Positions 58,401 through 64,000 of a stretch of DNA of 64,000 bases are shown here, piece after piece. A program made the position numbers and the translations under genes. Source of the DNA: Bimuria novae-zelandiae CBS 107.79. Lineage: Eukaryota; Ascomycota; Dothideomycetes; Pleosporales; Didymosphaeriaceae. Positions within the stretch are counted from its first letter, which is position 1. Each line of letters starts with the position of its first letter. The notes under the pieces were generated by a model. The model saw only the letters and a list, made by a program, of their open reading frames with translations, was not told where the DNA came from and ran no database searches. The stretch is taken from the NCBI GenBank assembly GCA_010015655.1, contig ML976675.1, positions 519,291 to 583,290 on the forward strand. Direction: 5' to 3'.

Positions 58401-60965
58401 GAGCTAAATACTTCACGAAATTCGACGTCTAGGATAGATTCCATAGGATTCGAATTGCGAAAGGGCACAAGTGGAAAACGGCGTTCCGCACACGATATAG
58501 CCTTTTCGAGTATACAGTTATGCCTATAGAGCTAACTAACGCACTAGCAACCTTCCAGGAGTTAATAAATTAAGTACTATATAAATACTTAGACGTATTC
58601 TGCACGGCGTACCTCGACAATATCTTAATATACTTACACGGAACCTTAGAAGAGCACAAAGGACATGTACGCAAAGTACTATAAAAGTTATAAGAGTATT
58701 AATTACTTCTACACCCTAAGAAGTGCGAGTTCCATGTCACTAAGACAGAATATTTAGGATTTGTGATATCCCGAGAAGGTGTCAAGATAGACCCGAAGAA
58801 GATCGCGATAATAGAAGAATAGCTACTACTATAATTAGTAAAAGACATTTAGTCTTTCTTAGGCTTCACTAACTTCTATCGTAAATTCATTAGGAACTAC
58901 TTAAAGACGACTACTCCGTTAACGGAACTTATAAAGATAGGGAAATAGTAACCTCTACAAAAGATAGAAATAGTGGCTTTCGAGCAGCTTAAACGCCTAT
59001 TCCTAACGGCACCCCTACTATAGATATACAACCCAGAGCGGCAATATTGTATCTACACGGATGCATTAAACTATGCGCTAGGGGCCGTATTATTATAAAA
59101 GTGCGACGACGGCAAATAGAGACCCGTCTTCTATTACGCACGTAAGCTCTCGGGAGTAGAACTAAATTATAAGATTTATAACAAGGAGCTACTCGCAATT
59201 GTTAACTATTTTAAGTAATAAGAAGCGTAGCTTAAAGGAGTAAAGCACTAGATAGAGGTCTTTTTAGACTACCTTAACCTTACACGCTTCACAACCACAA
59301 AGAAGCTTAATTAACAACAGGCTAGATAGTTAGAATAGATAACGGAATTCGACTTCCGCATCACCTATCTACCTGGTAACTCGAACGCCGTAGTAGACGC
59401 GCTTAGTAGGCGTTTAGATCTCGTAGAAGAAGACGATAGTGGTAACCATATTATAATCTTAACCTACGCGAAGGATAGAACCCTTCGCTATAATAAGACA
59501 TAGCTCGCGCCAGCACTAAAAGCACGGCGCGCGGATCTTACCTATTATAGGCTAGTTATAAAAGAGATACAGGATTATAGTAGGCTTAAGGATAAGGATT
59601 ACTAAGCGTACAATCTCTACTAAGCCACGAAATTAATAGCACGGGACTATCGAAACCGTATCTAGATTAGCGAGTAGATAGCTCCGCTGCTAATTAAAAA
59701 ACTATATAAAGATAAGGATTAGGGGCACCTAAGGATCGCTAAAATAACGCGTTAAATCGCGAACGAATATACCATCCCTAGGCTACGCCAGGCGGTATAG
59801 AAGGTTTTAGGCAACTGTTTGGCCTGTTATAAGAATAAGCCTAAGAGACATAAGCCCTATAGCCTCTTATAACTACTATAGCCGCCCCTAAGACTATAAT
59901 TAAGCGTGACCATGGACTTTATCGTAAAGCTACTAGCATTACTAGCACTAGGGAACAAGGATCCCTATAACTCGATCTTAGTTATAATCTATTAACTTAC
60001 TAAGGAGTTAAGGTTTGTGCTAATTAGGGAAGCTATATTAGCAGAAGAACTAGCCTATATAGTAGAACAAGAACTAATATTACAGGTTAGACAACCTAAC
60101 GAGTTTATCACGGACAGGGCCAAGATATTCACATTATTATACTAGACCACGTTTACAGCTAAATTAGGGATTAAGCACAAGCTCACGACGAGCTTCTATC
60201 TTAAAATAGATAGCTAAACTAAGCGAACAAACTAAACGTTAGAACAGTATCTCTAAATATATATAAATAAGCTTTAAGATAACTGGGTTGAGCTGTTGCC
60301 AACGGCCTAGCTGGCATACAATAGCGCAAGATCGGCGACTACGGGGTACTCGCCATATTACGCCAACCATGGATATGAGCCAACAACTTACCGGGATCCA
60401 TTGGATATCTAAAGCATTGCGAAGAACGCAGCCAACAAGGCCAAACTTATGTAGGACCTATATAAAACACTACACAAGAATATCGCGTGACGTAACAAAT
60501 AAACAGCGCAATAAGCAAATAAGAAAAGGATTATAGGACTAACCTTTAAGGAGGGGGATAGAGTCCTCCTCTCGCGAAAAAATCTTAAGATAATAAGGCT
60601 AAGCAAAAAACTAAATAACCTTTAAAAGGGACTATTTAAAATCTAAAAGGTTAGGGGACTAGTTAATTTCAAACTATAGCTACCTATAGATATACGGATC
60701 CACCCGGTCTTCTATAAGTTATTATTAGAACTAGCACCACCAGACGCCGAACTAGAAACCTAGCTCGAACTTAAAGATAAGGAGTACGAGGTCGAAGCTA
60801 TTAGGGACCTATAAAAAATCGGGCGTCAGTACAAGTATCTGGTAAAGTGGGAAGGATGGCCAGAGAACCATAATATATAGGAACTAGTATAAAACCTCAC
60901 GAACTACAAGACAGCGCTAGAAAGGTTCTACAAGAAATATCTAGAGGCGCCGCGACCGGATTAGT
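55500..60965 (+). pseudogene. G3 gag-pol remnant with C-terminal chromodomain
   Basis: Reading through stops: a gag zinc knuckle near 56,390-56,440 (Cys-x2-Cys, SKPGYFAKDC, His mutated to Tyr); a region with aspartic-protease position near 57,520-57,800; reverse transcriptase near 58,240-58,740 ([36 protein letters not shown] with the second Asp mutated); RNase H near 58,960-59,420 (IYTDALNYALGAVLL-like); integrase near 59,700-60,450 (HH-CC finger with CLACYKNK, VTMDFIVKLL with the first catalytic Asp, NEFITDRAKIF with the second). A chromodomain follows near 60,790-60,950 (RQYKYLVKWEGWPENHN). Chromodomains of this class target integration to heterochromatin marked by H3K9 methylation. Stops are at former Gln/Trp codons. 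Confidence 0.85.
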
Positions 60966-61030
60966 AAGGAACTTAGAAAAGTTAAAGGATACGGAAGGAT
61001 TAAAAGGAATAAATAAATTAGCCTATAACT

Positions 61031-61515
61031 AGCCTAAATTAGCCTGTAGAGGTGCATGTGGCAACAATTCGCGATTATTAGTAGTAGCTATACCCTTTAG
61101 ATCCCCCTGTTTTTCTAAAGCCTTAATTTTATTAGCGACACGGAAATCATGCTAAGTAAAGGCGTGCTTCTTCTTTTCCACCTCCGCCAGCTCGCGCCGA
61201 AGACGAGCGATTGCTAAAGCTAAGCAAGCAGACTCCTTTGCAATAAGGGCCTAGCGCTCTTTAGCTATAAGTAATTCTAAACGCTTTTCGCGCTTTTCCT
61301 TCTAAACACGCTCCCAATCCTTCTCGGGAATCTATAGACTACACTTGGCATAGGCTGCGAGACGGCCCGCATACTACCTAGAGGCAGCGTTAATAAAACA
61401 CTATAACTTCTTCTTCTAATAACGCTTATAATTAGACGCTATTTCTAGGCCCTAAGCTTTTACCTTTTACGTATAAGCGCGACGAGTCGCAAGGGACAAA
61501 TAAGGAGCTTTTAGC
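61031..61515 (-). pseudogene. Antisense ORF in G3 3' region, coiled-coil-like
   Basis: On the minus strand from ATG 61515 to TAG near 61,031 a continuous frame, interrupted only by stops that fit CAG or TGG codons, encodes a Lys/Glu/Arg/Ala-rich protein of about 160 residues: EKDWERV...KEKREKRLELLIAKE, then ALIAKESACLALAIARLRRE and LAEVEKKKHAFT. The heptad-like, charged composition suggests a coiled coil. It lies between the chromodomain stop and the polypurine tract, opposite to gag-pol. It is not a family I recognise and may be an accessory gene of this retrotransposon lineage. Confidence 0.5.
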
Positions 61516-61665
61516 ATAGTTAGTAAGGCAAGGGAAATTAAGAGGAAGCTATAATTTACCTTAGAATACGAGGATGCGCACCTTTATAGTAACTAGTACT
61601 AACGCGCTAATAGTATAGCACAGTAAAGTAAGATATTAAGATAATAACCTTAAAAAGGGGGATAG

Positions 61666-62138
61666 TATTACGACTATAAACCCTACAAGGATAAAGAAAC
61701 TAGACAATTACGCTAAGAGAGTAATTATTAATAAAGTAGTAGAGTTAACGGGACCTAACGGGGCGCGGGGCAGCTTAGGTTAGTAGTTACGTAATAAAGT
61801 CCCGCATAAGCGAGAAGTCCCGCATAAAGTACGGGACTACAGGAAGTCCTACGGACTACCTTAGAGAAAGACGTCTTGGCGGGACTACAAGGAAGAAGCA
61901 GACTAGTATATAGTATAATAGTTCTCCTATATTATTTCTCTCTTTATAGTTAACTTATATATCTTCTGTGCGAGTACGTTCTCCTATACAGACTAATAGT
62001 TATCTTATTTATTATATGATTAGATTGTCTAGCCGCGCTAAGTGTCGCATTAACTTGTACTACTAAATAATCCGTGAAGCACCACGATACCTTACCGCCC
62101 TAACCCGGATCGGAACAAGGTGTGAGAGCCTTATAACA
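61666..62138 (+). repeat. G3 right LTR, 473 bp
   Basis: Direct repeat of 54982-55454, preceded by the polypurine tract and followed by AATAT. Confidence 0.92.
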
Positions 62139-62143
62139 AATAT

Positions 62144-62539
62144 ACTCCCTAGCTTATAGAGCGTAGTATAATAAGCTAAATAGTATCTTAAAGTATAAAA
62201 GGTAGTAAACTTGCTCGTAGAGCTTAAAAAGCGTCTAGCTTAGATCCCTAGCTTACTAGGTAATTAGTCTAAGTAGCTAGTTTATATATAGTTTTAAAAG
62301 AAAGGTAAAGAAAAAAAAGTAGCGTACTTTTACTATAGAGCTTTTATAAATATTTAAGCGTAATTATTTACTTATAACGTGACCCGCGCGAGTACCTACG
62401 TAAAAAAGTAAAAAAAATAAAAGGAGTAGCGTACTTTTACTATAAAGCTTTAATAAATATTTAAAGGTAATTATTTACTTATAACATAACCCGTGCGAGT
62501 ACCTGCGTATATAAATAAAAAAAAATAGATAGTTATAGG
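62144..62539. repeat. AT-rich sequence with a two-copy tandem duplication
   Basis: Between about 62,315 and 62,515 a unit of roughly 115 bases occurs twice, each running from AGTAGCGTACTTTTACTATA to GCGAGTACCT-CGTA with transition differences. The rest is AT-rich relic without coding signal. Confidence 0.6.
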
Positions 62540-62809
62540 TGTCAGATTTGATAGTGTTCTGTCACTTTGAGATAATGCAATGATGAGATTTTAATGGATG
62601 TGATGATTGATTGATGTGTGTGAGGCCAGGGGCGCTCTCCTTATCTTTGGGTTGCCTTTCTAGATATCCCTTGCTTCATCCTTTGCTTCATCCTTGCTTC
62701 ATCCTTTGCTTCATCCTTGCTTCATCCCTTGCATGTTAAGCGAGGACGGAATGCAAGGGCGTAAGTGCGCCAGCCTCTTTGCAGATGCAAAGGACCATGT
62801 AATCGGACA
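62540..62809 (-). mobile_element. Solo LTR of a copia-type element, 270 bp
   Basis: Starts TGTCAGATTTG, ends CATGTAATCGGACA, the same end as the LTRs of Copia B and C, and is flanked by ATAGG on both sides (62535-62539 and 62810-62814). No internal sequence follows, so it is a solo LTR left by LTR-LTR recombination. It contains five imperfect copies of (C)TTGCTTCATCC at about 62,670-62,730. It is scarcely AT-shifted, so it looks recent or RIP-exempt. Confidence 0.87.
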
Positions 62810-62814
62810 ATAGG

Positions 62815-63571
62815 ATTATAGCGCCTAGCTAGTAAAAGCTTACTTACTTATAGACTTATTATAATCTATGCTTTAATATTCCCTAAAAAGACTAAAGGAG
62901 GGTTTACTATCTACTCCTTATACTTAAGCTTAGTTAATAACACTTTTTACTAATTTTTTTAAATTTAGCTTTTAATTTTACTAATCTCCTTACTTACAAG
63001 CTTATTATAAAGTTTATAAAGAGCTTCTCCTTAGAGCGCGTACTAAAGGCGGTTATACTTTATAGGCTTCTATTAATACTAGCTATTTACTCTATATAGG
63101 TACTTATAGCTTATATTAGGAGTGTATCTTCTAAGCGTAGCGTACATGCCTGCGTGCTTAGTTATTTAGTTAAGCTACGCGAGCTAGCGAGCGTATCCTT
63201 TTAAAGATAGAGTTACTACTACGCCTAGTTGTCATAGGTTATTAAGCTCTCTCTAAGCCTACTTATAGTTGTATCGTAGTGCTAAGCGTAGGAAATCCTT
63301 TATTAGCAGCGTACCCTTTATCTCTAGGAGATCTAGGAGCATAGCGTTGGCGTGTGCGCGGTTCCATTCGGATAGCTATTTAGTTATGTCTGTTGTTCTG
63401 CTGCTGTGTGGGCGTAGGGTGACCTCTCTATATATATGTCGTACCTACTCCTTCTAATTATTATTACTTAGATAGAGATTATTCTTAAGTTCTCTAATTA
63501 GCGCCTGCAGCGTCTACTATTTACTTAACTATAGTATTATAAGCTTTAGCCTTTATAAATTAATTATAGTA
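62815..63571. other. AT-rich relic with one coding-like patch
   Basis: RIP-like sequence continuing the host of G3 and the solo LTR. Only 63,230-63,450 looks coding (listed separately). Confidence 0.5.
63270..63435 (-). pseudogene. Unidentified coding-like remnant
   Basis: Minus-strand reading gives REVTLRPHSSRTTDITK, a TAG, then LSEWNRAHANAMLLDLLEIK followed by GTLLIKDFLRLALRYNYK before a stop. Amino-acid composition and amphipathic pattern are protein-like, unlike the surrounding sequence. No family recognised; probably part of an old transposon ORF. Confidence 0.35.
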
Positions 63572-64000
63572 TAGTCACTCCGCAGTAGTCTGGTGCGCCA
63601 AGGTGATCGGCGTTAGTTTCGCGAAGCGACTCCCCCACCAAAACAACCTATAGTGTCGCGGTGAGCAGAGCTAGACAGTACGCAGGGAAATTGAAGGATT
63701 AAACTAAGGTTGTACTATCTAGGAACTACAGAAGATATAGGTGCGCAGGCACAAACAACACTAGTCCTGGATAGGTGGAAGGTAAGTCGCAACCATGCCA
63801 AGGTAAGAGCAACTATCTTGTAAGGTAAGGGCCATAAACCGTGACATATAGAGTATCGAAAAGTAGGCCAAATTTAATAATTCTTGGTAGTAACTAGTGA
63901 ATTAATGCTTAATACTTTATTTAGTAACTATTTGCGTGCATGCAGGCAGCGATTCTATCTAGCATACTTAATATAAGATAATGTATAAGGCGCGTTGGGA
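63572..64000 (+). mobile_element. Probable left end of another DNA transposon (runs off window)
   Basis: From about 63,572 the sequence is suddenly GC-richer and holds the motif CTCCCCCACCAAAACAACC, similar to the CACCCCACCAAA block at the inner TIR edge of E1 and E2. An ATG at 63795 opens a frame with two or three TAG codons (MPR, EQLSCKVRAINRDI, SIEK, AKFNNSW). The other terminus is outside the window, so boundaries and class are uncertain. Confidence 0.35.

Larger units (their letters stand above)
54982..62138 (+). mobile_element. G3: chromodomain Ty3/gypsy retrotransposon (chromovirus)
   Basis: 473-bp LTRs at 54982-55454 and 61666-62138, TGTTACGACC...TTATAACA (right copy TATTACGACT), flanked by AATAT (54977-54981 and 62139-62143). 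The polypurine tract AAAAAGGGGGATAG directly precedes the right LTR. Length 7157 bp, complete and without nested insertions, but RIP-mutated. Domain order gag, protease, RT, RNase H, integrase, chromodomain on the plus strand, with an extra antisense ORF before the 3' LTR. Confidence 0.93.

Noticed and set aside
58989..60606. Open frames in the G3 pol region on either strand (58989-59198, 60288-60536, 60409-60606)
   Set aside because: Fragments or antisense shadows of the mutated gypsy polyprotein.
62670..62730. TTGCTTCATCC array as a CRISPR-like repeat
   Set aside because: Copies are tandem without spacers and lie inside an LTR; the organism is a eukaryote.
14046..64000. Giant cargo transposon (Starship-type) explanation for the block
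   Set aside because: No tyrosine-recombinase captain gene or cargo genes seen; nested ordinary elements explain the block.

Overview
The window is nuclear DNA of a filamentous ascomycete, most likely a dothideomycete of the Pleosporales type. The signs are short introns (47-64 nt) with GT...AG borders and CTAAC/CTGAC-like branch sites, fungal gene families (HET-domain protein, Sip1-like GH36, mitochondrial tRNA synthetases), and abrupt AT-rich blocks of transposons riddled with C-to-T/G-to-A type stop codons, as expected from repeat-induced point mutation (RIP). No species can be proved from sequence alone. Layout: positions 1 to about 14,045 are a gene-dense euchromatic stretch; about 14,046 to 64,000 is a transposon cluster with no host gene that I can support. 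Gene-dense part: a mitochondrial aspartyl-tRNA synthetase (minus, cut by the window start), a complete five-exon mitochondrial tyrosyl-tRNA synthetase (minus), a complete five-exon raffinose-synthase/Sip1-type GH36 enzyme (plus, divergent from the TyrRS gene), a repeat-rich membrane-anchored protein gene broken by two in-frame TAG codons (minus), and a large HET-domain protein gene (minus) lying against the transposon border. Transposon part: I resolved a nested stack by matching terminal repeats and target-site duplications (TSDs). A 1.8 kb pogo/Fot1-like element (E0, 14925-54006) was split by a Ty3/gypsy element (G1, 15243-52475, TSD CTTAT). G1 in turn received (i) a second pogo-like element E4 (15540-24979), whose left inverted repeat was hit three times, by pogo-like E2, pogo-like E1 and a two-ORF Tc1-type element E3 carrying an assembly gap; (ii) a Ty1/copia element G2 (28275-39768, TSD ATTAA), whose LTR contains Copia A (34247-39543, TSD TAAGT); and (iii) Copia B (40505-51321, TSD AAAGT), which contains Copia C (41274-46706, TSD CTAGG). 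With inserts subtracted the hosts return to plausible sizes (E0 about 1.84 kb, G1 about 5.5 kb, E4 about 2.1 kb, G2 about 6.2 kb, Copia B about 5.4 kb), which supports the reconstruction. To the right lie a separate chromodomain gypsy element (G3, 54982-62138, TSD AATAT) with an antisense coiled-coil-like ORF near its 3' end, a solo copia-type LTR (62540-62809, TSD ATAGG), and the apparent left end of another DNA transposon running off the window. Nearly all transposon coding sequence is inactivated by stops at former Gln, Trp and Arg codons. E3 is the best preserved coding element and a 184-bp putative MITE appears largely unmutated. How the parts relate: the two synthetases serve mitochondrial translation, the GH36 gene serves galactoside metabolism, and the HET gene belongs to the non-self-recognition class that is often found in variable genome compartments. 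I see no functional operon-like system; the unusual biology here is the stratified transposon stack, the E3 element, the antisense ORF of G3, and the TAG-interrupted repeat gene.
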